NCBI GenBank assembly: GCA_018970165.1 | Contig: JAGWWZ010000038.1 | Location: 1-34,532, forward strand | Length of the DNA stretch: 34,532 bases | Direction: 5' to 3' | Source: Planctomycetota bacterium | GTDB taxonomy: Bacteria; Planctomycetota; Planctomycetia; Pirellulales; Pirellulaceae | Shown: piece by piece, positions 1 to 9,227 of the stretch | How positions within the stretch are numbered: the first letter of the stretch is position 1 | Layout: every line of letters starts with the position of its first letter | Notes under the pieces: generated by a model | What the model saw: only the letters and a program-made list of their open reading frames with translations | Databases searched by the model: none | What the model was told of the DNA's origin: nothing | Program-made: the position numbers and the translations under genes

Positions 1-3000
1 CCGATCGACAAACTACGAATCGTTCTTCAAAAGCTCCAACGCATCGATGTGCCCAATCTGAGCGCGCTGCTTGGTAAGGAACTGCGCGCCGCCGATTCAC
101 CGGGTTGGGGGTCCTACCCGATTCACTCGCAGTTGACGCTCGAACAGCGACAGCAGCTCGCTCGCGACATTCCTCAACTTCTTGAGAACGACGTATTTGT
201 GCGTCAGTATCTACTGCGGTTATTGCCAAACGACGATGTCGCCCCCCACAACCTCAAGGAAAGGCGAGCCCATCTGCAACGCCTGGAAGATTTCACCTCC
301 ACACTTCCTCCCTCGCAAAATAGCCTCAAGGGATTGGTGCTGTATCAACGGTTGATGCTGGATCTCACCGAGGAAAAATTCGATCGCCCCCGTTTTGAAC
401 GCTACCTGGCTCTTCCCCGCAATCAGTTTTACTGCAACCCGGAGTTCGTGCGAGCCAATCGCAATGTACCGATGATCGACTTCGGTGCGCAATATGAAAC
501 GGAAACGCGATTGCCTCCCATCATGAACGATGCAGAGTTGATTCGACGCTACTTGGAACACTTTCTGCAAGCGGACGACAAGATCGATCGATTCGCGAAA
601 TGGTTGGATCGCGGATTCTTGGATCGAGTCCTGATCGAGACAAAAATCCTGTACGGACTAGGCAATTCCGCCGAGTGGTACAAGAAACTCAACGCAGCGG
701 ATCAGAAAACGCTCCGCGATCGGATCGAATTGAAATTCGCGCCGATTTCCAAAACTCTCTACCAACCCGATGAACCAGTACAACTCGTACTGGATGTAAA
801 AAATGTTCCCAAGCTGATTATCCGGTTGTACCAACTCAATCCACGCAATATCTATCGCAGGCAAGGCAAGCAAGTATCGTCCGACATCGATTTGGATGGA
901 TTGGTCGCGAATGCAGAGCAGACCATTGAGTACACGGTACCTGGTGACCGTCGTCATCGTGAAGTCATCGAGCTACCTCAGTGCTCCGGTCGCGGAGCAT
1001 GGGTAATCGATCTGTTGGGTGGTGGCTTGAGATCGCGCGCGATGATCCTGAAGGGACAATTGCGCTCGACGCAAACTCTAACCGATGCTGGCCACGAATT
1101 CCGCATCTATGACGAATCGGGCAAACCCGTTCCATCGGCCACGATCGAAATGGGGACTCGCACCTTCCGGCCAGACGAACAAGGGCGCATCCTGATCCCC
1201 TATAGCGAAAGCAATCAAGAAGTATCCATCCTGTTGGTCGACGATGCAGTCGCGATGGTAGAGCGATTCATCCATCGGCGCGAGGAATACCGTTTGGAGC
1301 TTGGCCTGCTTGTCGATCCCCAGAATCTGATCAGTGGAGCTAAAGGAGCACTCATCGCGCGCCCGCAACTACTTTGCAATGGTCAACCAACAGCGATCAA
1401 AAACCTCGAAGATCCCATCCTGACCATCGTGACGACCGACCAGGATGGAACCAAGAGTACGCTCGCAATCCCGAACGTATCCTTGAAGGACGAGGAGGAT
1501 CTGTTCCAACAGTTCTTGGTTCCTCAACGATTGCGAGACGTACAAATCACCCTCTCTGGCAAGGTCCTCGCTGTTAGCCGCAATATCAAAGAGGTCATCA
1601 GCGAGTCGAAAAATCTCCCCGTCAACGATGTGTCGGCGACAGCGCAACTAGCCGATTTCTATCTGATTCATGATGCCGACGGGTACCGCTTGCAGGTCCT
1701 AGGTCGCAATGGGGAACGGGTTGCAAAGCTTCCTGTCACAGTTCAGTTGCAAACGGACAGTGTTGCGAACGATCTATCGGTTCTCCTAGCGACCGACGCG
1801 GAAGGCCAGATCCGATTAGGATCGCTCGATCATGTCAAATCATTCCAGGCTTCGGCGACGGGGCTGGCAAATCGTATGTTTTCATTGCGAAAATCGATCT
1901 CGCAATGGCCGGCGAAACATTCCGTTGTTGCAGGAACACCGATCGATTTCCCCTGGTCAGATGACCTTGATGGAGATCTTGCCTTGGGAACGGCAAGCAC
2001 CCTTCTCGAGGTTCGCGGCGGCCACGTCTACGCCGATCTATCCGCTAAGCTCTCCATAGATAATGGTCGACTAAAGATCCCTTCGCTCGGACCGGGCCTG
2101 TATTACCTGACACATCATCGGGCAGGGTTGGATGCGAAGGTCACCGAGATTCGATCGGTGCGAGGGGCAGAGCACCATGGATTCATCCTCGGTGAATCGC
2201 AGTCGGTCGAATCAAGTCCACCGACTGCAGCTTCAATCGCGAAGACAGACACGCGAGATGGTAAGTTGCGATTACAAATCTCTGGTGCACGCGAAGGAAC
2301 GCGTGTTCATATACTCGCGACTCCCTTTGTATCGGATACAACCCGTTTTCGATTGCTCCTCAGTGGCCCGCCCCACTTCCGTCAGACTTACGCATCGAAC
2401 CTGAGCTTCTATGCAGATTCGCTTCGCCTAGATGAAGAGTACCAGTACATCCTTCAACGGCAATATGCAACCAAGTATCCGGGAAATCTCCTGTCGCAAC
2501 CGAGCTTGCTGTTGAACCCTTGGGACACCGCATCCACAGAAAATGCGAGGCGGGAAGCCGGAAGTGGTGATGCTCCACCTCCGAGCCCTGCCAATCCCCA
2601 AGCAGCTGACGCATTCGGCCTGAACGATGCTAGTGCTGCCCCGAAAGCAGCAGAGAACCAAGGAAGAAGCTCATATGAGTTTCTTAGCAAGCCAGCCGCT
2701 ATCATCGCGAATCGTCGCCCCGATGAAAACGGATGGATCGAGCTCCCGTTGTCGGAACTCCAAGGTTATCACGGCGTGACTGCTGTTATCGTTAGCGATG
2801 AGGGTGTCAGCTCAAAGACGATCCCCTTGCCTGCGTCGCAGATCCCAACGGCCGACTTGCGACTTGCTCAGGCCTTCCAAGCAGATCAGCATTTGGCTCA
2901 GGTACAACGCGCGAAAATTTTGGAAGCTGGCATCCATACCGACCTCGGCGATGCCCGTTCCACTCGAATTCAGATTTACTCCAGCTTGTCGGATGTCTAT

Positions 3001-5847
3001 CGACTCTACAGCACGCTGTCTCCGTCCCCCGAGTTGGAGAAATTCCGTGTCCTGACACGTTGGAATCAGTTGAAGGACGAGGAGAAGTCTCATGCCTACA
3101 GCGAATTGGCCTGCCATGAACTGCATCTGTTTCTGTATCACAAAGACCGCGACTTCTTCGATCGTGTCGTTTCTCCGTACATTGACGACAAGTACCAGAA
3201 GCAACTCACCGATCGGTATCTGTTGACTCAAGACCTGAGCGGCTACCTCGAATCCTGGCAACGCCATCGGCTCAATACGCTCGAACGCATCATGCTCTCG
3301 GACCGTATTGCGGACGCTCGTCGCGGTACCCGTAAATGGATAGCGGATGCAGTCACTGCATCGCCGATCTCGTCCGAAGAGCGATCGCAGAGGTTTCTTG
3401 CCGCGCTCGCTGGTTCGTCGCTCGATCTCAATCGCGCAGAGTTAGCTACGCTGATGTTTTCCGTCACTCCGCGATTCGGAATCCCAGAGGAACAGCTGTC
3501 GGAGGAACTGAGCCGCGACCGCGCGGCAGCAGGATACGCGGAATTCGGAAAGCGTGCAGACAAGAACGCCGCTGATTTTGACGGTGCGGAAGAGGAAAAA
3601 CTAAGCTTGGGGGGACTGGCCGGTGGTGGTGGCATGGGTGGCTCCTCCGGAAAGCCCGAAAGTGCGGGCGCATCCCGCGGCCTAGCCAGAAAGGAATCGC
3701 GGCGAGGTAGCCTCGGTCGCCAGATGATGTACACATCGCTCGATGCGACTCGCGAGTGGGCAGAGAACCAATTCTATCGAACTCGCATTCAGCAACAGAA
3801 CTTGCCAATCATTCCGCCTGGCCCATTGTGGCTGGAGCTATCCAACCGAGACTCCATCGAGCGATTCTTGTCAACGGAATTCCATTTGACCAACCACACC
3901 CTGAGCGAAATGCTCGCGGTGATGGCGATCCTCGATCTCCCTTTCGATTCCCCAGAGGTCGTTGTGGGAGTGGAAAACGATCGCCTCATGGTAAAGAGCC
4001 CCTCCCAAAGCGTCGTCTTTTTGGAGAGTATCGAACCGATTCAGGCCGGAGAGACGTCTGCCACGATTCTCGTGGGCCAGGATATCTACGTGGCTAACCC
4101 GGGTGCGAATGCCGATGCCCAGCAACCTGTCACGGGACAATCCTTGGTGCGCGGAGTCGGATATCGGACCAATGTCGTCGTGACGAACCCCGGCAACAAT
4201 CCACAGACGGTCTCGGCGTTGACTCAAATCCCACAGGGGGCAGTGCCGCTCGAGGGAGGCAAACGAGTCGCAAGCAAAACGCTACGGCTCGAACCCTACA
4301 CAACACAGCAACTCGCCTACACATTCTACTTTCCTACCGCAGGTGAATTCCAACACTACGGAGCCCAAGTCAGCATCGCTGGCCAATTTGCCGCCGAAGC
4401 TCCGAGCTCAGCCATGCGTGTTCTCGATGCCCCCGAAGACCAGAACAAGGAATCGTGGAGTTACATCGCTCTTTGGGGAACCAATGAACAGGTTCTCGAT
4501 TACCTCAGGACTCGGAACGTTCAGCAAGTGCAACTCGATTTGATCGCATTCCGCATGCAGGACAAAGGATTCTACGATGTCTGCTTGAAGGAACTTGAAT
4601 CCCAAGGGATCTACCAGCCCGTTCTATGGGCGTATTCAGTGCAACACAACGATCCGCCGCGCATCCAACAATTGATTGCGTTTCGCCCCGAATGGGCGGA
4701 CAAATTGGGCCCGGTATTCCGTTCCGCGATTGCGACGATCGATACTGCAAATCGCTACACCTATGAGCATCTCGACTATCGACCCTTGGTGAACGCCCGG
4801 ACGCATCTACTCGGGGCGGAGCGAGTCATTCTCAACCAAAGATTGGCCGGGCAATATCAACAATTGCTCGAGCGATTGGCTTATCAGCCGGCAATTCGCG
4901 ATGAAGAGCGTATGGCGATCGCCTATTACCTGTTGCTGCAGAGTCGCATGGATGAGGCCAAACAGCACTTTGAACGCATCGCGGTGGACGCCTTGCCGAT
5001 GCGCATCCAGTACGACTACATGGACGCCTACCTCGACTTCTATCGGGATCGCTATGATCGCGCAGCGGAAATCGCAGATCGCTATGCCAACTATGGTGTT
5101 TCTCGCTGGCGGGACCTGTTTGGTCAAATCCGACTGCAAGTAGCGCAGCGGCGCGCGATGATGGATGGTCGACCTGTTCCCGTGTCTGATCCGAATGCAA
5201 CCGATGTGACCGATCCGGTGCAGCGAATGCTTCTCGATGCACGCGGTATGGAACAGGACACCCTTGCATCCGATACGCCAGCCCTCGACCTAAAGATCCA
5301 GGATGGACGTTTGCTGATGACCTATCAAAATCTTGATCGCGTCGATGTCCGGTACTACCAGATGGATATCGAACTCCTCTTCAGCCGCAACCCGTTTGTT
5401 CAGCAGGAGGGGGGATCGCTCATGTCCATTCAACCCAACCGCCTGGAAACGCTGCCGTTGGCAGAAAAGAAGGGCAAACAAGAAATCGCCATTCCCAAAG
5501 ACTTCGCGGCCCGCAACGTCCTGGTAGAGGTGAGTTCGGGTGCGCTATCGCAATCGCAAGTGTTGGTTTCCAATGCGATGGATATCACGCTCGCAGATGC
5601 ATTTGGTCGATTGCAAGCCACCAGCGGCAACGGCAAACCTGTAGAACGTGCATACACAAAGGTTTATGCCAGACACAAGGACGGCACCATCAAATACTAC
5701 AAGGATGGGTATACGGATTTACGAGGTCAGTTTGATTATGCGAGTTTATCGACCAACGATTTGGATTCCGTCGATCGATTTGCGATCCTGATTTTGCATC
5801 CAGAGTTAGGAGCATGGATCCGCGAGGTATCGCCACCGAAACGGTGA
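1..5847 (+). CDS. Very large macroglobulin-like protein, 5' end outside window
   Basis: The reading frame is open to the left edge, so the true start probably lies upstream; a GTG at 49 is only the first possible start inside the window. About 1,948 codons are visible, ending in TGA. Around residues 230-340 (numbered from the GTG) there is a beta-rich stretch like the MG2 domain of bacterial alpha-2-macroglobulins, followed by a KPVPSATIEMG segment typical of carboxypeptidase-regulatory-like folds. A Gly-rich linker lies near residues 1185-1205 and helical repeats near 1560-1720. I see no thioester motif (CxEQ), so covalent protease trapping is unlikely. The C-terminus (YARHKDGTIKYYKDGYTDLRG) matches a planctomycete-type ending I recognise. 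A periplasmic or surface role is inferred. The next gene starts 237 bases downstream, across a palindromic repeat. Confidence 0.85.
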   Translation, partial: PIDKLRIVLQKLQRIDVPNLSALLGKELRAADSPGWGSYPIHSQLTLEQRQQLARDIPQLLENDVFVRQYLLRLLPNDDVAPHNLKERRAHLQRLEDFTSTLPPSQNSLKGLVLYQRLMLDLTEEKFDRPRFERYLALPRNQFYCNPEFVRANRNVPMIDFGAQYETETRLPPIMNDAELIRRYLEHFLQADDKIDRFAKWLDRGFLDRVLIETKILYGLGNSAEWYKKLNAADQKTLRDRIELKFAPISKTLYQPDEPVQLVLDVKNVPKLIIRLYQLNPRNIYRRQGKQVSSDIDLDGLVANAEQTIEYTVPGDRRHREVIELPQCSGRGAWVIDLLGGGLRSRAMILKGQLRSTQTLTDAGHEFRIYDESGKPVPSATIEMGTRTFRPDEQGRILIPYSESNQEVSILLVDDAVAMVERFIHRREEYRLELGLLVDPQNLISGAKGALIARPQLLCNGQPTAIKNLEDPILTIVTTDQDGTKSTLAIPNVSLKDEEDLFQQFLVPQRLRDVQITLSGKVLAVSRNIKEVISESKNLPVNDVSATAQLADFYLIHDADGYRLQVLGRNGERVAKLPVTVQLQTDSVANDLSVLLATDAEGQIRLGSLDHVKSFQASATGLANRMFSLRKSISQWPAKHSVVAGTPIDFPWSDDLDGDLALGTASTLLEVRGGHVYADLSAKLSIDNGRLKIPSLGPGLYYLTHHRAGLDAKVTEIRSVRGAEHHGFILGESQSVESSPPTAASIAKTDTRDGKLRLQISGAREGTRVHILATPFVSDTTRFRLLLSGPPHFRQTYASNLSFYADSLRLDEEYQYILQRQYATKYPGNLLSQPSLLLNPWDTASTENARREAGSGDAPPPSPANPQAADAFGLNDASAAPKAAENQGRSSYEFLSKPAAIIANRRPDENGWIELPLSELQGYHGVTAVIVSDEGVSSKTIPLPASQIPTADLRLAQAFQADQHLAQVQRAKILEAGIHTDLGDARSTRIQIYSSLSDVYRLYSTLSPSPELEKFRVLTRWNQLKDEEKSHAYSELACHELHLFLYHKDRDFFDRVVSPYIDDKYQKQLTDRYLLTQDLSGYLESWQRHRLNTLERIMLSDRIADARRGTRKWIADAVTASPISSEERSQRFLAALAGSSLDLNRAELATLMFSVTPRFGIPEEQLSEELSRDRAAAGYAEFGKRADKNAADFDGAEEEKLSLGGLAGGGGMGGSSGKPESAGASRGLARKESRRGSLGRQMMYTSLDATREWAENQFYRTRIQQQNLPIIPPGPLWLELSNRDSIERFLSTEFHLTNHTLSEMLAVMAILDLPFDSPEVVVGVENDRLMVKSPSQSVVFLESIEPIQAGETSATILVGQDIYVANPGANADAQQPVTGQSLVRGVGYRTNVVVTNPGNNPQTVSALTQIPQGAVPLEGGKRVASKTLRLEPYTTQQLAYTFYFPTAGEFQHYGAQVSIAGQFAAEAPSSAMRVLDAPEDQNKESWSYIALWGTNEQVLDYLRTRNVQQVQLDLIAFRMQDKGFYDVCLKELESQGIYQPVLWAYSVQHNDPPRIQQLIAFRPEWADKLGPVFRSAIATIDTANRYTYEHLDYRPLVNARTHLLGAERVILNQRLAGQYQQLLERLAYQPAIRDEERMAIAYYLLLQSRMDEAKQHFERIAVDALPMRIQYDYMDAYLDFYRDRYDRAAEIADRYANYGVSRWRDLFGQIRLQVAQRRAMMDGRPVPVSDPNATDVTDPVQRMLLDARGMEQDTLASDTPALDLKIQDGRLLMTYQNLDRVDVRYYQMDIELLFSRNPFVQQEGGSLMSIQPNRLETLPLAEKKGKQEIAIPKDFAARNVLVEVSSGALSQSQVLVSNAMDITLADAFGRLQATSGNGKPVERAYTKVYARHKDGTIKYYKDGYTDLRGQFDYASLSTNDLDSVDRFAILILHPELGAWIREVSPPKR

Positions 5848-5861
5848 ATGTAGTGGAGCAA

Positions 5862-5896
5862 CATCGTGGCACGACGCTCCGCGTCGTGCCACGATG
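5862..5896. repeat. Perfect 35-bp palindrome (16-bp arms, 3-bp loop)
   Basis: The arm CATCGTGGCACGACGC is followed by TCC and its exact reverse complement, 14 bases after the macroglobulin-like stop codon. Related copies occur at 6962-7052 and 7098-7158. The similarity to the copy at 7098 continues beyond the palindrome (GAATCG, ATATCTC, GAGTACA), so the repeated unit is longer than the hairpin. No T-run follows, so a simple rho-independent terminator is not indicated, although the hairpin could stabilise the mRNA end. Confidence 0.9.
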
Positions 5897-5994
5897 AATC
5901 GCATATCTCCGATGAGTACAGCCAGCCTAGCGACGTTCGGAATATCATCCTCATGTTCGTGGTCTTTTGTTCCTTACATCCGCGGACCAGCATG

Positions 5995-6023
5995 TTGACA
6001 TGATATACGCACCCTTGTAGGGT
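5995..6023 (+). promoter_or_regulatory. Possible sigma-70-type promoter of the secreted-protein gene
   Basis: A perfect TTGACA at 5995-6000 is followed after 17 bases by TAGGGT at 6018-6023, which keeps only part of the -10 consensus. It lies 62 bases before the preferred ATG at 6085. Planctomycete promoters are poorly conserved, so this is suggestive only. Confidence 0.3.
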
Positions 6024-6084
6024 GAACAAGAAATCAATCACGGATACCACACAAAACCTTGTCCAACGAAAGAGAGATACCGCC

Positions 6085-6666
6085 ATGTTGAGAGCATTTC
6101 TGTGCATTTGTTTTGCCATTGCCGCTATTGGGTATGCTTTTGCGCAAGGGACACCCAATGCGTTGAATGGGCCTGAGATTTCCGCTTCGTACATAGTGCA
6201 GTTGACGGAGTATCGTCTGAACCAACCGATGGATCCCTCCAAGTCTGCTGCGGAAATCTTGGCGCTAGTATCCAAGGACAGCGATGATCTGAAAAGGAAG
6301 GTGGAGACGATTCGGCTTTCCGCATCGAATGGCGTCGAGAGCATGGCGCAGTTTGGACAGTCCGTATTCGTGACCGTCGGCACGGTTTCCGGGACTAAGG
6401 GATTTCCGGTTCAAAAGAGTATGCAAGAGATGGAGATTGGGACGCTCGTCAAAGTAACCGTAGTGCCGCAAAACGACAAAGTTGCCATGACGCTTACCTA
6501 CGAATCTTCCAGCCTCGGTGATGCAGCCGGGGAAGACTCGCCTCCCGATATCAACAAAACCAAGGTCAATACGACACAGCTTCTTGATTTGGGCAAATCG
6601 AGTTTGGTGAGCGCATCCACGACGTCTTCGAGTTCAATCGTGGTAGTGAAGGTAACTCAAAACTGA
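6085..6666 (+). CDS. Small secreted protein of unknown function
   Basis: The protein has 193 residues. I chose the ATG at 6085 over an in-frame GTG at 6022 because it follows AGAGAG at a suitable distance and begins directly with a signal peptide: MLRAFLCICF, a hydrophobic core, then AYAFA-type cleavage before QGTPNA. The mature part is about 170 residues, rich in Ser, Thr and Val. It has one clearly charged segment (SKDSDDLKRKVE) and a second half alternating beta-strand-like patterns (VFVTVGTVSG, TLVKVTVVPQ, VAMTLTYESS), ending in a serine-rich strand (SSSSIVVVKV). I do not recognise a family. It stands alone between two repeat-rich intergenic regions. Export to the periplasm is inferred from the signal peptide. 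Confidence 0.75.
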   Translation: MLRAFLCICFAIAAIGYAFAQGTPNALNGPEISASYIVQLTEYRLNQPMDPSKSAAEILALVSKDSDDLKRKVETIRLSASNGVESMAQFGQSVFVTVGTVSGTKGFPVQKSMQEMEIGTLVKVTVVPQNDKVAMTLTYESSSLGDAAGEDSPPDINKTKVNTTQLLDLGKSSLVSASTTSSSSIVVVKVTQN

Positions 6667-6719
6667 ATTGCAGCGGAGCCTACTCACGGCGTCATCGATA
6701 TGGACGCCGAAAACACCTG

Positions 6720-6863
6720 GGACAGGCATTGCATTCTGAGTCCTCGGATTGCTATCGCGAGACGCGAGGAGCACTCCCCAAGGCAGTTTCCCTTGAACTT
6801 CACACGTTGATACCGTCTCGCAATGATAGCAATCGACGGCTATTGCGATGACAATGCCTGTCC
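6720..6863. repeat. 144-bp nested inverted-repeat element (MITE/REP-like)
   Basis: GGACAGGCATTG at 6720-6731 is exactly inverted at 6852-6863. Inside, ATTGCTATCGCGAGACG near 6748 pairs imperfectly with CGTCTCGCAATGATAGCA near 6813. The result is a long imperfect hairpin with no coding capacity, resembling a non-autonomous mobile or REP-type element. No target duplication was assigned. Confidence 0.6.
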
Positions 6864-6909
6864 TTGTTCTTGTTTCTTGTTCTTGTTTTGTTCTCGTTCT
6901 TGTTCTCGC
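6852..6909. repeat. CAATGCCTGTCC end plus TTCTTG-type low-complexity tract
   Basis: After the CAATGCCTGTCC motif comes a run of CTTGTT/TTCTTG units to about 6909. Read on the minus strand this is a purine-rich tract ending in GGACAGGCATTG. The same arrangement (GAGCAAAACAAGGACGAGC... then GACAGGCATTG) occurs on the plus strand at 22969-23006, so it is a dispersed repeat within the window. Confidence 0.6.
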
Positions 6910-6961
6910 AACGGTACAGAAGCCAACCTGCCAGCCTCAGATTATCTCTATTGGAGTCGCA

Positions 6962-7052
6962 CATCGTGGCACAACGCTCCGCCGTTGTGAAGCCATCGTG
7001 GCACGACGCTCCGCCGTTGTGAAGCCATCGTGGCACGACGCTCCGCGTCGTA
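6962..7052. repeat. Tandem 32-bp repeats derived from the CATCGTGGCACGACG palindrome
   Basis: Three consecutive units start at 6962, 6994 and 7026 with a 32-bp period. Each begins CATCGTGGCAC(A/G)ACGCTCCG. The first two end in CCGTTGTGAAGC, and the third diverges after GCGTCGTA. They are half-palindromes of the family at 5862-5896. No gene lies between 6667 and 7136. Confidence 0.85.
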
Positions 7053-7097
7053 ACCCGCCGCAGTACACAGCCCCCAAAGCCAGAACAAAACCATCTT

Positions 7098-7158
7098 TCA
7101 CGACGCGGAGCGTCGTGCCACGTTGAATCGTATATCTCATACTGTCGAGTACAACCAC
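7098..7158. repeat. Further copy of the palindrome family overlapping the glgX 3' end
   Basis: TCACGACGCGGAGCGTCGTG followed by CCACGTTGAATCG matches the right half and flank of the copy at 5862-5896, including the downstream ATATCTC and GAGTACAACC. The matching flank runs through the glgX stop codon at 7137-7139 into its last codons. Confidence 0.7.
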
Positions 7159-9191
7159 ACCACCGATCGATCGAGCAGCCGATAGTGGCCATCGATAACC
7201 GTCGGCGCTTCAGTCCATGGAACAATATCGTCCGGGGATTTGAGGCCGGTGTCGATCCAGCGCCGCCAGGGACTCTTGCTTTCCGGCAATTCAAATTCCT
7301 GTGGCTCCCAGTGAGCATTCAGCGCGAAGTAGATAAGGAGGTCCTGCTGTCGGAATTCGCCGCTGAATGCGATCGTGAAGGAATTGTCGCTCCAATCGGG
7401 ATGATTCGCCTTCACTCCATGCCACGCTTTGGTCGCTCGCCTCAGCATTTCCGTGAGCCCTATTCGATTTTCCTCGTAGGCGACATCGCGCGTGGAACGT
7501 TGATGGCAGAGCATCTGTGCGAAACGGAAAATCTCTTTGTGCCTGACGAGATCGGTCCAATCGAACCAACTGATTTCGCTGTCTTGGCAATAGGCGTTAT
7601 TATTCCCTTGCTGAGTCCGTCGCACCTCGTCTCCCATCAACATCATAGGCATACCGAGTGACAGCAATGTAACCGACAAAAAATTCTTGACCTGTCGATT
7701 ACGGAGAGACTCGATCACAGGGTCATCGGTTGGCCCTTCGACGCCGCAATTCCAACTCCGATTGTCATTGCAGCCATCAGCGTTTCCATGTCCGTTTGCT
7801 TCGTTGTGTTTCTCGTTATAAGAGACAAGATCATTGAGGGTGAATCCATCATGACAGGTAATGAAATTCACGCTTTGTTCGGCTTCGCGATGTTCGTGGC
7901 CATAAATCTCTGGACTCCCGAGCAATCGATCTGCGACTCGGCGTACGGCGCCCGGCCTTCCTCGAAAAAAATCTCGTACGTCGTCCCGAAACCGGCCATT
8001 CCATTCCTTCCAAGCGTCTCCGACGAAGCATCCGACTTGATATAGCCCTGCCGCGTCCCATGCTTCTGCCAGGAGTTTGGTCCCTGCCAATGCGGGATGG
8101 GATTCGATATCCCAGAGTACAGGAGGATTGGGAAGCGGAGCACCTGACGCATCTCGAGTCAAAATCGATGCTAAGTCAAAACGAAATCCGTCGACGTGCA
8201 TCTCATGCACCCAATACCGAAGCGAGTCGACGATCATGCGTCGCACGACAGGTTGGTTGGCGTTGAGCGTGTTACCGCAACCTGAAAAGTTTGCGTAATT
8301 CTCGCCGCCCCCCTCAAGAATGTAGTAGGCGGGATTATCGATCCCGCGAAAACAAGTGGTGGGGCCTGTTTGGTTTCCTTCGGCAGTGTGGTTGAAGACA
8401 ACATCGAGGATGACTTCGATACCCGCGCGGTGCAGCGCCTTGACCATGTCTCGAAACTCGTTGACCGGCCCGAGTGGCGATTTGTCGGAACTGTACGCTT
8501 GATGTGGAGCGAAGAAGGAAATGGGCGCATATCCCCAATAGTTGACTCGGCCCTTGGGGGCATCCTGAGCGTCGAATTGAAAGACTGGGAGCAACTCTAC
8601 TGCGGTGATACCTAGTTGTTGCAGGTATGGAATCTTGTCGATGAGACCTGCAAAGGTTCCACGCTTTGCGTCTGCTACCCCTGAGTTTGGATTTCTCGTG
8701 AAACCTCCAACATGCATTTCATAAATGATCGTGCTCGCCGATGGGCGTTGTAGCGGCGCATCACCTTCCCAGTCGTAATCATACGGGTCGACGACAACGC
8801 TCTTCATCGCCGAAGCGGCATTATCTCCGGGACGACTCGCTGCGTCTCTCGCGTACCCGCGTGGAACGACGACGGCACGTCCATAGGGATCGAGCAGGAC
8901 CTTCTGCGAGTCAAATCGCATACCGCACTGCGGTTCGGACGGTCCCAGGACTCGATAAGCGTACAATTGGCCCGACTGGATTTTCGGTACGAAAACGTGC
9001 CAATAGTTGTATGTGCGGTTATACCGTGGATCGAGCGTAATGGAGCGAGTTGGAATCGCATCGTCCTCGCGATCGAACAGAAGCAACTCGACTCCTGTCG
9101 CATGCCGAGAAAACAGATTGAAATTCACCCCCCCGTCCATGACGGTTGCACCTATAGGTGAAAAGTGCCCTGCGGGTCGCTGTGTTCTCAT
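7137..9191 (-). CDS. glgX: Glycogen debranching enzyme GlgX (isoamylase-type, GH13)
   Basis: The enzyme cleaves alpha-1,6 branches of glycogen or limit dextrin in the cytoplasm. The N-terminal CBM48-like region (GGVNFNLFSRHATGVELLLF) precedes a GH13 barrel carrying all four conserved regions. Numbered from the ATG these are DVVFNH near 263-268, GFRFD near 335-339 with the Asp nucleophile, AEAWD near 375 with the Glu acid, and TCHDGFT near 445 with the transition-state Asp. The 684-residue length fits GlgX. I chose the ATG at 9191 over a TTG at 9206 because GGAAAG precedes it. It lies 36 bases after the phosphoketolase stop codon, so the two are probably one operon. The last codons and stop lie in a dispersed repeat. 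TreX-type isoamylase is a minor alternative name. Confidence 0.95.
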   Translation of the reverse strand: MRTQRPAGHFSPIGATVMDGGVNFNLFSRHATGVELLLFDREDDAIPTRSITLDPRYNRTYNYWHVFVPKIQSGQLYAYRVLGPSEPQCGMRFDSQKVLLDPYGRAVVVPRGYARDAASRPGDNAASAMKSVVVDPYDYDWEGDAPLQRPSASTIIYEMHVGGFTRNPNSGVADAKRGTFAGLIDKIPYLQQLGITAVELLPVFQFDAQDAPKGRVNYWGYAPISFFAPHQAYSSDKSPLGPVNEFRDMVKALHRAGIEVILDVVFNHTAEGNQTGPTTCFRGIDNPAYYILEGGGENYANFSGCGNTLNANQPVVRRMIVDSLRYWVHEMHVDGFRFDLASILTRDASGAPLPNPPVLWDIESHPALAGTKLLAEAWDAAGLYQVGCFVGDAWKEWNGRFRDDVRDFFRGRPGAVRRVADRLLGSPEIYGHEHREAEQSVNFITCHDGFTLNDLVSYNEKHNEANGHGNADGCNDNRSWNCGVEGPTDDPVIESLRNRQVKNFLSVTLLSLGMPMMLMGDEVRRTQQGNNNAYCQDSEISWFDWTDLVRHKEIFRFAQMLCHQRSTRDVAYEENRIGLTEMLRRATKAWHGVKANHPDWSDNSFTIAFSGEFRQQDLLIYFALNAHWEPQEFELPESKSPWRRWIDTGLKSPDDIVPWTEAPTVIDGHYRLLDRSVVWLYSTV

Positions 9192-9227
9192 GGTGCGGCT
9201 TTCCAAGGTAGGGGGGTTGCAAAACCG

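Noticed and set aside
6848-7126. 92-codon ORF across the repeats
   Set aside because: It is a translation of low-complexity and palindromic repeats, not a gene.
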